Origin: an uncultured Faecalibacterium sp.
GTDB lineage: Bacteria > Bacillota > Clostridia > Oscillospirales > Ruminococcaceae
Assembly: GCA_900551435.1 (NCBI GenBank)
Contig: URVW01000055.1
Location: 1 to 15,708, forward strand
Direction: 5' to 3'
DNA: 15,708 nt
A program made the position numbers and the translations under genes. The notes under the pieces are model-generated. The model had not been told where the DNA came from, ran no database searches, and worked only from the letters and a program-made list of their open reading frames with translations. Below are positions 1 to 8,144 of this stretch, piece after piece (within the stretch, counting starts at the first letter, position 1; every line of letters starts with the position of its first letter).

Positions 1-891
1 GCCACCGTCAAGCGCGATTACGAGCTGATGAAGTGGATCGGCGCCAACTGCTTCCGCACCAGCCACTATCCCTATGCCGAAGAGCTGTACCAGATGGCCG
101 ATGAAGAGGGCTTCCTGATCATCGACGAAGTCCCCGCTGTCGGCTTCATGGAGAGCACCATGAACTTCCTCGCTGCAAATCAGGGCAACGGCAAGAAGGT
201 CGGCTGGTTCGAGAAGGACACCACCCCCCAGCTGCTGGAGAACCACAAGGACGCTCTGACCGACATGATCAACCGCGATAAGAACCACGCTTCTGTCATC
301 GCATGGAGCATCCTGAACGAGCCTCAGTGCACCAGCGAGGGCACGGAAGCTTACTTCAAGACCCTGTTCGATCTGGCCCACGAGCTGGATCCCCAGAAGC
401 GCCCCCGCACCTACGCCGTCGTCATGATGAGCCTGCCCAACAACAGCAAGGGCCAGCAGTTCGCTGACTTCATCAGCCTGAACCGCTACTACGGCTGGTA
501 CGTCATGGGCGGCATGGGCATCGTTGATGCCGAGGCCGCTTTCCGCAAGGAGATGGACGGCTGGGCACAGGTCCTGAACGGCCGCCCGATGATCTTCACC
601 GAGTACGGCGCCGACACCATGCCCACCGAGCACAAGCTGCCCAGCGTCATGTGGAGCCAGGAATACCAGAACGAGTACCTCGACATGAACCACAACGTCT
701 TTGACAGCTACGACTTCGTGCAGGGCGAGCTGGTCTGGAACTTCGCAGACTTCCAGACCACCGAGGGCATCCTGCGTGTCAACGGCAACAAGAAGGGCAT
801 CTTCACCCGTCAGCGTCAGCCGAAGGATGCCGCCTTCCACTTCCGTGCCCGCTGGACCAGTCTGCCGCTGGATTACAAGGGCAACAAGTAA
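1..891 (+). CDS. uidA: Beta-glucuronidase, GH2 family (5' end outside window)
   Basis: The last 296 codons, up to a TAA, of a GH2 enzyme that hydrolyses beta-D-glucuronides; the family is about 600 residues, so roughly the N-terminal half lies upstream. Seen: the GH2 signature WIGANCFRTSHYPYAEE at the start of the visible part, the acid/base glutamate in SILNEPQ (codon 319-321), the nucleophile glutamate in FTEYGADT (601-603), WNFADF, and the NKK motif (787-795), whose Asn and Lys bind the glucuronate carboxylate and mark true glucuronidases rather than galactosidases. From memory of E. coli UidA, the active-site loop after AVGF (148-246) is about the same length as the E. coli loop, suggesting the Loop-1 class. 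No cleavable signal can be judged because the N-terminus is missing. The reading frame is intact, and two hairpins follow the stop. A scavenging role for host or plant glucuronides is inferred. Confidence 0.93.
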   Translation, partial: ATVKRDYELMKWIGANCFRTSHYPYAEELYQMADEEGFLIIDEVPAVGFMESTMNFLAANQGNGKKVGWFEKDTTPQLLENHKDALTDMINRDKNHASVIAWSILNEPQCTSEGTEAYFKTLFDLAHELDPQKRPRTYAVVMMSLPNNSKGQQFADFISLNRYYGWYVMGGMGIVDAEAAFRKEMDGWAQVLNGRPMIFTEYGADTMPTEHKLPSVMWSQEYQNEYLDMNHNVFDSYDFVQGELVWNFADFQTTEGILRVNGNKKGIFTRQRQPKDAAFHFRARWTSLPLDYKGNK

Positions 892-922
892 TCAGGCTTT
901 CTCTCCAACCTTCTCATAAAGC

Positions 923-962
923 AGAACGCCCCCTTCCGGCATCCGCCGGGAGGGGGCGTTCT
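923..962 (+). terminator. Terminator hairpin after beta-glucuronidase
   Basis: Arms 923-940 and 945-962 form an 18-bp stem with one G-T wobble and a 4-nt loop (ATCC). The outer 11 bp (AGAACGCCCCC) are perfect and GC-rich. It starts 32 nt after the stop codon. No clean T-run follows on the plus strand, so it may act together with the next hairpin. Confidence 0.75.
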
Positions 963-981
963 ATCATCCATGCATCAAAGA

Positions 982-1021
982 GCAAAGGGGTTTCCCGGAA
1001 ACTGCCGGGAAGGCCCTTTGC
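982..1021. terminator. Second hairpin between convergent genes
   Basis: GCAAAGGG (982-989) pairs with CCCTTTGC (1014-1021), and TTCCCGG (992-998) pairs with CCGGGAA (1005-1011), with a 2-by-2 internal mismatch and a 6-nt loop. On the plus strand it is followed by CTTTTCTTATTT. On the minus strand it begins 7 nt beyond the stop of the metallo-beta-lactamase gene. It probably ends transcription from both sides. Confidence 0.75.
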
Positions 1022-1027
1022 CTTTTC

Positions 1028-2176
1028 TTATTTGATGCAGGTGCTGCAGGGCGTGTATCCTGCGGCAATAGCCTCGTCGTAGCTGGTGAAGAGGATCTGG
1101 TTCTTCTCCGCCGGGAGGTTCGAGCAGGTGGGCAGATGGAACTTTTTCGAGTTCACATTGCCGATGTATGCGGTCTGGGCCGTGCTGGCAGCTGCCGGGT
1201 CGGTGGGGTTCAGCTCGGCGTCGGTCGCGGTCTTGTCGGTGCGGATGGTGTAGTTCTGGCCGTCCGATCCGATCACGATGGTCCCCAGCAGGTCGGTGCG
1301 GTAGACATCCACGTCCGCATCCCGCAGGATGCTCAGCGTCTCCTCATGCGGGTGGCCGTATTTGTTGTTGACCCCGCAGGAGATGATGCCCATTTCGGGC
1401 AGGACTGCGTTCAGGAACACATAGCTCGTCGAGGTGCTGGACCCGTGATGTCCCACCTGAAGCACATCGACGTTCAGGTTCGCGCCGCTGTTCACGAGGT
1501 CGCGCTCGGCGGTCGCTTCCATGTCACCCGTCAGCAGAAAGCTGGTCGCACCGTAATCGATGCGGAGGACGATCGAGGTATCATTGGTGTCGCTGTACTG
1601 TCCCACGGGGCCGAGCTGGGTCACGGTCGCGCTGCCCAGCTGCCAGACTGTGCCCACGGCGGGCACTTCCACCTGCAAGCCCTGCTGTTGGGTGTACTTC
1701 ACAAAGTTCTTGAAGCAGGTCGTGGAAGCTTCCGTCACCGGGCTGTACACATGGTTCGCCGGGAAGTAGGCCAGCGCAGCGGCCAGACCGCCCACATGGT
1801 CCTCATGGGCATGGGAACAGAACACATACTGCAGCTCTTCCACGCCCTGATTCTGCAGATAGGCGACGACCATGCTGCCGTCGTCCACATTGCCGCCATC
1901 GTAGAGCATATACTGCCCGTCGCACTCCACCAGCACGCTGAGGGCCTGACCTACATCGAGGAAGTGCATCTTGAAGCTGTCGCTCGAAAGGTCGCCGGAG
2001 TTCTGCGTCTCGCTGACGGCGGGGTTCGGGAGAACATCTGCGCTCCCGCCCGGGATGACCGACGACGCATCACAGGCCGCAAGGCCCAGCGCCAGCGCCG
2101 CTGCCAGAGCCAGCGCCGCCAGCCGCTGGAACGGCTTTCGCCAGAACCTTACTTTTTCCGATTTGTTGTTTTCCAC
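1028..2176 (-). CDS. Lipoprotein with ComEC-like metallo-beta-lactamase domain and C-terminal Cys/His module
   Basis: 382 residues. The N-terminus is basic, then hydrophobic (about 18-34), ending in the lipobox LAAC with Cys35, so the protein should be lipid-anchored outside the membrane. A low-complexity linker leads to an MBL fold (about 68-310) of the ComEC/Rec2 C-terminal type: FLDVGQALS (73-81), the metal motif SHAHEDH (121-127), TGDME (216-220), VGHHGS (241-246) and YGHPHEE. Residues 337-382 form a separate module ending PCSTCIK, with His347, Cys351, Cys377 and Cys380 as a likely zinc site, similar to Ada-like zinc-binding tails seen on some secreted hydrolases. The start is GTG, chosen because the signal sequence needs it; it overlaps the end of ygiQ by 28 bp, so translation is probably coupled. 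A phosphodiesterase or nuclease activity is possible by analogy with ComEC, but the substrate is unknown. Confidence 0.87.
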   Translation of the reverse strand: MENNKSEKVRFWRKPFQRLAALALAAALALGLAACDASSVIPGGSADVLPNPAVSETQNSGDLSSDSFKMHFLDVGQALSVLVECDGQYMLYDGGNVDDGSMVVAYLQNQGVEELQYVFCSHAHEDHVGGLAAALAYFPANHVYSPVTEASTTCFKNFVKYTQQQGLQVEVPAVGTVWQLGSATVTQLGPVGQYSDTNDTSIVLRIDYGATSFLLTGDMEATAERDLVNSGANLNVDVLQVGHHGSSTSTSYVFLNAVLPEMGIISCGVNNKYGHPHEETLSILRDADVDVYRTDLLGTIVIGSDGQNYTIRTDKTATDAELNPTDPAAASTAQTAYIGNVNSKKFHLPTCSNLPAEKNQILFTSYDEAIAAGYTPCSTCIK

Positions 2177-4200
2177 GTCGTATTCTCTTTCTGTTGATTC
2201 TTTTTCGGTTTGCTGCCCGGAGCCGAATGCGGCGCAAAGCGTGCGCCGGGACTAGGCTGACGGCCAGCAGGAGCTGCAGAGCGGTTCTGCGGCTTGCCAT
2301 GACCCTTGCCGTTCTTGCTGTTGGGCCGGACGGTGTAAGTTCCATCGTTGTGGATGGTCACTTCTGCCGCTTCGGCTCTGCGTGCCGAGCGCTGGACGGC
2401 GCGGCGTCCCTCGGCCGGGACCAGCAGCGGAATCAGGTCCTCGCGGTGGGTCATCTTGAGCGCCTTGATGACCTTTTCGGCGTTTCGCGGCTCATAATAT
2501 TGCAGCAGCGCACGCTGCAGGGCCTTACCTTCGGCGGTCTTTTCCACGAACACCGGCTTGAGGGTGTAGGGGTCCAGACCCGTATAGAACATACAGGTGC
2601 TCACCGTGCCGGGGGTCGGATAGAAATCCTGCACCTGCTCGGGGCGCATGTGGTTCTTATAAAGGTACTCCGCCAGATAGACCGCATCGTTCAGGGTGCT
2701 GCCCGGGTGGCTGGACATCAGGTAGGGTACAAGATACTGCTTCTTGCCCGCCTTTTTGCTCAGCTCATAGAACTTATCCTTGAACTTGTTGAAGGTCTGA
2801 ATGGGCGGCTTTCCCATGTACGCAAGGGTGTTGGGAGCGCAATGCTCCGGGGCCACCTTCAGCTGACCGGAGACGTGGTACTCGACCAGCTCCTTGAAGA
2901 AGGTGTCGTCCGGGTCCGCCATCAGGTAGTCGAACCGGATGCCGCTTCGGATAAAGACCTTTTTCACGCCCGGAAGCTCCCGCACGCGGCGCAGAATTTT
3001 GAGGTAGTCACTGTGGTCCACGATCATATGGGAGCAGGTCGTGGGGGCAAGACAGTGCTTGCCGCCGTTGCACATGCCGCGAAGCATCTGCTCCCGACAG
3101 GACGGGAACCGGAAGTTGGCGGTCGGGCCGCCGATGTCGTGGATATAGCCCTTGAAATCGGGTTCGTGGGTCATCCGCTCAGCCTCGGCCACAATGCTGT
3201 CGGCGCTGCGGCTGGTCACGCGGCGTCCCTGATGGAGCTGGATGGCGCAGAAATTGCAGCCGCCGAAGCAGCCACGGTTCTGGATGATGGAGAACTGCAC
3301 TTCCCGGATGGCCGGCACGCCGCCCATGGCCTCGTAAATGGGATGATACCGCCGGGTGTAGGGCAGCGCATAGACCTTATCCAACTCCCAGCGCACCAGC
3401 GGCTTGGCCGGGATGTTCTGCACGAGGTATTTTTCGCTCTGCTTCTGGACGATGATCTGACCGCTGACGACGTCCTGATTGTCCATCTGGATGCGGCACG
3501 CCTTTGCATAAGCGACCTTGTCCGAAGCCACTTTTTTGAAGCCCGCGCACTCCACATACTTTTCGGGCAGATGGTCAAAATCGGTCAGGTAGCAGGTCCC
3601 GTCCACATCAGTGATGGAGCTGACCGGCTCCCCTGCCGCCAGCCGCTTGGCGATGGCGACGGTCTGGTGCTCGCCCATGCCGAAGCTGATGATGTCCGCG
3701 CCGGAATCCTCTGCGATGCTGGGCAGGACCGTGTCCAGCCAGTAGTCGTAATGCGCGAACCGCCGCAGCGAAGCTTCCAGACCGCCCAGAATGACCGGCA
3801 GATCCGGATAGGCCTGTTTGGCCAGCTTGGTGTAAACCGTCGCGCTGCGGTCCGGGCGTGCGCCGCCCTTGCCGCCCGGAGAATATTCATCTTCTGCACG
3901 CGGAATTTTGGCCACCGAGTAGTGGCTGACCATACTGTCTACATTGCCGCCGCCGATGAAGAAGCCGTACTTCGGCTTTCCGAACCGCTTAAAATCCTCG
4001 CAGTCACTGTAGCGGGGCTGTGCCAGCACGCCCACCTTGTAGCCCTCTGCTTCCAGCAGACGGCTGATGATGGCCGTGCCAAAGCTGGGGTGGTCTACAT
4101 AGGCGTCGCCGCCCACGACCACGAAATCCAGCTGATCCCATCCCCGCGCTTCCATGTCCGCACGGTTGATGGGAAGAAATTCGGTATAAGTGTTTTCCAT
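2149..4200 (-). CDS. ygiQ: YgiQ family (UPF0313) radical SAM protein
   Basis: 683 residues, close to the usual length of the family (about 700). The N-terminal domain opens with the family-typical FLPINRADMEARGWDQ and VGGDAYVDHPSFG, followed by a B12-binding-like fold (about 20-200) containing LGGLEASLRRFAHYDYW. The radical SAM core has CFGGCNFC with Cys311, Cys315 and Cys318, which should ligate a 4Fe-4S cluster that cleaves S-adenosylmethionine. The C-terminal 70 or so residues are basic, low complexity and probably disordered. The family's substrate is not established. The ATG at 4200 has AGGAG a few bases upstream. It lies 50 bp downstream of ftsK with no terminator between, and its 3' end overlaps the next gene, so it is a middle gene of the minus-strand operon. 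The family assignment is firm; the reaction is not known. Confidence 0.95.
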   Translation of the reverse strand: MENTYTEFLPINRADMEARGWDQLDFVVVGGDAYVDHPSFGTAIISRLLEAEGYKVGVLAQPRYSDCEDFKRFGKPKYGFFIGGGNVDSMVSHYSVAKIPRAEDEYSPGGKGGARPDRSATVYTKLAKQAYPDLPVILGGLEASLRRFAHYDYWLDTVLPSIAEDSGADIISFGMGEHQTVAIAKRLAAGEPVSSITDVDGTCYLTDFDHLPEKYVECAGFKKVASDKVAYAKACRIQMDNQDVVSGQIIVQKQSEKYLVQNIPAKPLVRWELDKVYALPYTRRYHPIYEAMGGVPAIREVQFSIIQNRGCFGGCNFCAIQLHQGRRVTSRSADSIVAEAERMTHEPDFKGYIHDIGGPTANFRFPSCREQMLRGMCNGGKHCLAPTTCSHMIVDHSDYLKILRRVRELPGVKKVFIRSGIRFDYLMADPDDTFFKELVEYHVSGQLKVAPEHCAPNTLAYMGKPPIQTFNKFKDKFYELSKKAGKKQYLVPYLMSSHPGSTLNDAVYLAEYLYKNHMRPEQVQDFYPTPGTVSTCMFYTGLDPYTLKPVFVEKTAEGKALQRALLQYYEPRNAEKVIKALKMTHREDLIPLLVPAEGRRAVQRSARRAEAAEVTIHNDGTYTVRPNSKNGKGHGKPQNRSAAPAGRQPSPGARFAPHSAPGSKPKKNQQKENTTWKTTNRKK

Positions 4201-4250
4201 GTCGCTCCTTTATTTTTCTCCTGCCCTTAGCGGGTCCATGCCGGAGAGGG

Positions 4251-7181
4251 TCATTCATCCGGCTGGTTCATCTGCATCTCCAGCCACTGTTGGCGGCTGA
4301 TGAGCACAGCGCGGGGTTTTGCGCCCTCGTAGGGGCCGATGATGCCCTTTTGCTCCATCTCGTCCATGATGCGGGCGGCGCGGGCATAGCCCAGTTTACA
4401 CCGCCGCTGCAGCAGACTTGTGGACGCCTGACCGGCATCGATGACCACTTCCACGGCCTGTTTGAGCATCGGGTCGCTGCCGGAATCCTCGTCGGCATCC
4501 GCCGAGGAGCTGCCTTTTTTGCCGTCCATGATGGCGTGCTTTTCCATCGCTTCGATCATGGCTTCGTCGTATTGGACCGTCGCGCTCTTCTTGATGAAGT
4601 CCAGCACGCGGCTGATCTCTTCATCCCGCACGAACGTGCCCTGAATGCGGATAGGCTTCGGCGCACCGACCGGCATAAACAGCATATCGCCCATGCCCAG
4701 CAGCTTTTCGGCGCCGGCGCCGTCCAGAATGGTCCGGCTGTCCACCTGACTGGACACCGCAAACGCAATGCGGCTGGGGATGTTGGCCTTGATCAGGCCG
4801 GTGATGACGTCCACGCTGGGGCGCTGGGTCGCCACGATGAGGTGCATTCCGGCGGCACGGGCCTTCTGCGCGATACGGCAGATCGAGTCCTCGACGTCCT
4901 TGCCCACCACCATCATCAGATCGGCCAGCTCGTCGATGATAATGGCGATGTACGGCATCTTTTCCAATGTCGGATCGGTTGCCGCCAGCTTGTTGAAGGA
5001 TTTGATATCGCGGACATTGTTTTCCGCAAACAGATGATACCGCCGCTCCATCTCCTGCACCGCCGAACTCAGCGCACCAGCAGCCTTTTTCGGCTCAGTG
5101 ATGACCGGCATCAGCAGGTGCGGGATGCCGTTGTATTCAGCCAGCTCGACCACTTTGGGGTCGATCAGGATCAGCTTGACATCCTCAGGGCTGGACCGGA
5201 ACAGCAGACTCATGATGATGCTGTTGACGCAGACCGATTTGCCGCTGCCGGTGCTGCCCGCGATCAGCAGATGAGGCATCTTGCACAGGTCAGCCACCTG
5301 CGCCACACCGGCGATGTCCTTGCCCAGCGCGATGCCCAGCGGCGAAGTCATCCGCAGGAAGCTCTGGCTCTCGAACACGCTCCGGATATAGACCGGCGTT
5401 TTTTTGTGGTTGGGCACTTCGATGCCCACCGCGGGCTTGCCAGGGATGGGCGCTTCCATGCGGACGTCCGCGACGGCAAGGTTCAGGGCGATATCATCCG
5501 CCAGCGAGGTGATGCGGCTGATCTTGACGCCCGCCATGGGCTGGACCTCATACCGCGTGACCGACGGGCCGCGCGAGATATCCAGCACACGGGTGCGGAC
5601 GCCGAAGCTTTCCAGCGTATCCACGAGCTTTTGTGCGTTTGCTTTCAGCTCGTCCTGCGCGTTGGGGTCGCTTTCCTCGGGCGCTTTCTCGAACAGGTCG
5701 ATGCCCGGATACTGATATTGATAGCTCTCTTCGGCTTCCGGCTCCTCGGCGGGGGCGGTCGCGGCGGCCTGTTCGCCTGCTGCGGGCTTTTCCATCGCCG
5801 CCGCCACCAGCGTATTGATGTCCTTTTCCTCGACCGGTTCGGACGTAATGCTGATCCAGCCGTCCTCGTCCGGCTCGGAACGCATCGCCATCACATTGTC
5901 GGCCATGACCCGGACCGGGACCGAAGGTTCGTCGGTCGTGGGGAGCGTCGGAGTCCGGAAGGTGTTCGAAAGCTCCTCTCCCGGCGCTTCTTCCGGTTCC
6001 GCTGTCGGCAGCTTTTCTGCCGGGGCGGGCGCTTCTGGCGTGACCGATGCCGCCGGGGCCTCAGGCTTTGCAAAGAAATCCTCTGCCGCCGTCTCGATGG
6101 CGTCCGGGACCACCGGCTTCACGATGGCGCGGGGCGCGGCCTTGTACAGCGGGTCCTGCCCGAATGTGCCGCCCGGACCCACGATGAAGGGTTCGATTGG
6201 CTCGCTGCCGCCCTCCACGACGGGGGTGCTGTCCGGGCCGAGGTCGATGTCAAACGACGCCCGGGGATGGGGCGTGCCCACCTGCACCGGCGTGAATGCG
6301 GGCGTCTCCTGCGGGGCAGGGGCCGGTTCCGGCTGGAGCGCGGGCGGCTCATAGCCCAGCGATTCGTCCACGGGTTCCGGCGCAGCCTTGCCTTCCATCT
6401 CCTTGGTCACCTTGTGGCCCCAGCTGAAAATGCCGGACAGCCAGCCGGGAGATTCCACTTTCTCCGGCTCTGCGGCGGCATTTTCCGGGTCTGCGCCGTA
6501 GATCTCTTCGGAATCGTCGTCGGCTTCTTCCTCGCTGTAAGCTTCGCGGGCGGCGCGCTCTTCCAAGCGCTGGGCACGGCGGACCTCGTTCTGCGCATAC
6601 AGAGCTGCGCCTTTGGCGTGGACGTTCCCGCCCAGATCACACAGCCATTGCCACAACTCGGCAGGGGTGATATCAAAGATGTACAGGCTGGCGCACAAGG
6701 CCAGCACGACCATCACGAGGTTCGCCGCCGGACGCCCGCAGAGCAGCAGCAGATTGCCGCCCAGCAGCGCACCGATCGCGCCGCCGCCCAGCCACGCATC
6801 GACGCCGTTCTGATAGCACGCGGCCACCATCCGCGCGGCCGGAATGTTGGCGGGGATGTCCGAGAACACGATCACCGTGCCGCTGGCGAAGATCAGGCCC
6901 AGCATCAGCTTGAACGCCTGTCCGATCAGGTCCTCGCCGCGGGTATACAAAATGGCCAGATAGCACACCGCCGCGCCCAGCACAAAGCTGCCGCAGCCGA
7001 ACAGGCCAAATAAAATTTCGTGCATCGCTTTCCAGACCGATGCACCCTCCACAAAGGCCAGCACGATGAGCAGAAGCCCCGCGAACAGCGTGCCCAGCCC
7101 TGCGGGCATCCGCTCCTGTGCGCGGCTCTTTCTGCGCGAAGGTGCGCGTTTTGCAGTTGATTTTCGTTTTCTGTTTGCCAT
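4251..7181 (-). CDS. ftsK: DNA translocase FtsK/SpoIIIE
   Basis: 976 residues. A membrane-anchored ATPase that pumps double-stranded DNA through the division septum. Order seen: basic N-terminus (1-25); about four to five membrane segments between 29 and 171; an acidic, Pro/Glu/Ala-rich linker (about 200-500); the alpha/beta motor with Walker A GSTGSGKS (642-649), LILIDPKVVEL (670-680), Walker B IAIIIDELAD (745-754) and ATQRPSVDVITG (784-795); and the DNA-reading gamma winged helix (about 902-965), including LLQRRCKLGYARAARIMDEM. Start ATG has a modest upstream GGA. tepA lies upstream, the same neighbour that spoIIIE has in Bacillus subtilis, so the gene could be named spoIIIE; which role applies depends on whether the host sporulates. 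A sigma-A-type promoter sits 50-78 bp upstream. The linker is longer than in many homologues and is the only unusual feature. Confidence 0.97.
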   Translation of the reverse strand: MANRKRKSTAKRAPSRRKSRAQERMPAGLGTLFAGLLLIVLAFVEGASVWKAMHEILFGLFGCGSFVLGAAVCYLAILYTRGEDLIGQAFKLMLGLIFASGTVIVFSDIPANIPAARMVAACYQNGVDAWLGGGAIGALLGGNLLLLCGRPAANLVMVVLALCASLYIFDITPAELWQWLCDLGGNVHAKGAALYAQNEVRRAQRLEERAAREAYSEEEADDDSEEIYGADPENAAAEPEKVESPGWLSGIFSWGHKVTKEMEGKAAPEPVDESLGYEPPALQPEPAPAPQETPAFTPVQVGTPHPRASFDIDLGPDSTPVVEGGSEPIEPFIVGPGGTFGQDPLYKAAPRAIVKPVVPDAIETAAEDFFAKPEAPAASVTPEAPAPAEKLPTAEPEEAPGEELSNTFRTPTLPTTDEPSVPVRVMADNVMAMRSEPDEDGWISITSEPVEEKDINTLVAAAMEKPAAGEQAAATAPAEEPEAEESYQYQYPGIDLFEKAPEESDPNAQDELKANAQKLVDTLESFGVRTRVLDISRGPSVTRYEVQPMAGVKISRITSLADDIALNLAVADVRMEAPIPGKPAVGIEVPNHKKTPVYIRSVFESQSFLRMTSPLGIALGKDIAGVAQVADLCKMPHLLIAGSTGSGKSVCVNSIIMSLLFRSSPEDVKLILIDPKVVELAEYNGIPHLLMPVITEPKKAAGALSSAVQEMERRYHLFAENNVRDIKSFNKLAATDPTLEKMPYIAIIIDELADLMMVVGKDVEDSICRIAQKARAAGMHLIVATQRPSVDVITGLIKANIPSRIAFAVSSQVDSRTILDGAGAEKLLGMGDMLFMPVGAPKPIRIQGTFVRDEEISRVLDFIKKSATVQYDEAMIEAMEKHAIMDGKKGSSSADADEDSGSDPMLKQAVEVVIDAGQASTSLLQRRCKLGYARAARIMDEMEQKGIIGPYEGAKPRAVLISRQQWLEMQMNQPDE

Positions 7182-7230
7182 CTTCCGTTAAAAACCTGTA
7201 TCCTTTGTTCCCATAGTATTCGATTCTTTC

Positions 7231-7259
7231 ATTGTACCACGGGAGCGTTCAAATGGCAA
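7231..7259 (-). promoter_or_regulatory. Sigma-A-type promoter of ftsK
   Basis: On the minus strand TTGCCA (7259-7254), a 17-bp spacer and TACAAT (7236-7231). Transcription should start near 7224, giving a leader of about 43 nt before the ftsK ATG. It lies between tepA and ftsK, so ftsK and the genes after it can be made independently of tepA. Confidence 0.7.
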
Positions 7260-7291
7260 CAACAACCGATGGATGTTTTTTCCTCTTTTTG

Positions 7292-7978
7292 TTATTTTTC
7301 GATCTCTTTATACAGCCAGTCCAACGCATCCGAGATGCCGCCCAGCTGGTCGATGAGCTTTTCCCGCACGGCCTTCCGGCCGTCCAGCACTGTGCCCACA
7401 TCCATGACCAGCTCGCCGGTGCGGAGCATCAGTTCGGTGTAGCGCTCTTCGGAGATGCCGCTGTGCCCCGCCACGAAACCAGTGATCCGCTCCTGCATCT
7501 GCTCGAACCACCGCATCGTCTGCGGCACACCCAAGATCATGCCGGAATGCCGGACCGGGTGGACGGTCATGGTGGCCGTCGGCACGATGAAGCTCCGCTG
7601 GGCGCTGACCGCCAGCGGGATGCCGATGGAGTGCCCTCCGCCCAGCACCACCGCCGCACTCGGCTTCGAGATGCTGGCGATCAGCTCGGCCAGCGCCAGC
7701 CCCGCTTCCACATCGCCGCCGACCGTGTTCAGGATGACCAGCAGCCCTTCCACCGCCGGGTCCTCCTGCACCGCCACCAGCTGCGGGATGACATGCTCAT
7801 ACTTGGTGGTTTTCTGGCCCTGCGGCGCTTCCACATGGCCCTCGATCTGCCCCACCACCGTCAGACAGTGGATGGCATGAGCGCCCTTGGTGCGGTAAAC
7901 ACTGCCCAGATCCTCGATCTGCTCTTTCTCCAGCCGCTGTTCCTCTACGGGGGTATTTTTTGCTTCCTGTTCTGCCAT
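7292..7978 (-). CDS. tepA: ClpP-like serine protease TepA
   Basis: 228 residues with a ClpP/crotonase fold. The start is the ATG at 7978; a TTG twelve bases upstream also opens the frame, but TTGGAGGGG is clearly the Shine-Dalgarno sequence, so it is not the start. Visible parts: a charged N-terminal tail (1-20), strand LLVILNTVGGDVEAG (79-93) forming the oxyanion region, nucleophile Ser117 in LGGGHSIGIPLA, His140 in MTVHPVRHSG, and probable Asp193 in the segment before GTVLDG. Spacing of the three matches the ClpP Ser-His-Asp triad. In B. subtilis, TepA (translocation-enhancing protein) is encoded just before spoIIIE and has been linked to protein secretion; the same order is seen here. No partner ATPase is nearby. 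No hairpin separates it from ftsK, so readthrough is likely. Confidence 0.87.
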   Translation of the reverse strand: MAEQEAKNTPVEEQRLEKEQIEDLGSVYRTKGAHAIHCLTVVGQIEGHVEAPQGQKTTKYEHVIPQLVAVQEDPAVEGLLVILNTVGGDVEAGLALAELIASISKPSAAVVLGGGHSIGIPLAVSAQRSFIVPTATMTVHPVRHSGMILGVPQTMRWFEQMQERITGFVAGHSGISEERYTELMLRTGELVMDVGTVLDGRKAVREKLIDQLGGISDALDWLYKEIEK

Positions 7979-7981
7979 AAG

Positions 7982-7988
7982 CCCCTCC
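7982..7988 (-). promoter_or_regulatory. Ribosome binding site that fixes the tepA start
   Basis: GGAGGGG on the minus strand, with CTT between it and the ATG at 7978. It overlaps the in-frame TTG at 7990 and so rules that codon out as the start. Confidence 0.85.
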
Positions 7989-8036
7989 AAATTCGTTTTT
8001 TTCAGGGTTCCCCGCCCGCCAGATGGTTATGCGGCG

Positions 8037-8052
8037 GTTAAGATTTCTTAAC
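8037..8052. repeat. Perfect 16-bp palindrome in the tepA/rex spacer
   Basis: GTTAAGA (8037-8043), TT, TCTTAAC (8046-8052). It lies 59 bp upstream of the tepA ATG, on the tepA side of the divergent promoter region. The GTTAA/TTAAC ends resemble Rex half-sites, but the gap between them is 6 bp rather than the usual 4, so it may be an operator for another protein or a chance palindrome. Confidence 0.5.
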
Positions 8053-8075
8053 TTTTGAAAAAATTGCGCCAAGAT

Positions 8076-8093
8076 ATTTGACATTCTTCACAT
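8076..8093. promoter_or_regulatory. Possible Rex operator over the rex -35 box
   Basis: ATTTGAC-ATTC-TTCACAT matches the Rex consensus TTGTGAA-N4-TTCACAA at 6 of 7 bases in the right half and 4 of 7 in the left, and covers the -35 hexamer of the rex promoter. Rex usually represses its own gene when NADH is high, so the position makes sense, but the left half is poor. Confidence 0.3.
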
Positions 8094-8105
8094 CCGCAGT
8101 ATACT
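8078..8105 (+). promoter_or_regulatory. Promoter of rex
   Basis: A perfect -35 TTGACA (8078-8083), a 16-bp spacer and -10 TATACT (8100-8105). The start would be near 8112, giving a leader of about 113 nt. A further TTGACA at 8122-8127 has no good -10 box. Confidence 0.75.
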
Positions 8106-8144
8106 TTAGATAACAAATAGATTGACAAAGATGTATCATTATTG

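Noticed and set aside
1136..2197. 353-codon open frame opposite the metallo-beta-lactamase gene
   Set aside because: The minus-strand protein has a signal, metal site and coupled start; the plus frame shows no domain.
2194..4230. 678-codon open frame opposite ygiQ
   Set aside because: Same cause: a mirror frame of a GC-rich gene with clear radical SAM motifs on the other strand.
4290..7013. 907-codon open frame on the plus strand opposite ftsK
   Set aside because: ftsK has all family motifs in the other frame. The antisense frame is open because of GC-rich codon bias, has no ribosome binding site and gives a compositionally odd, His/Arg/Asp-rich product.
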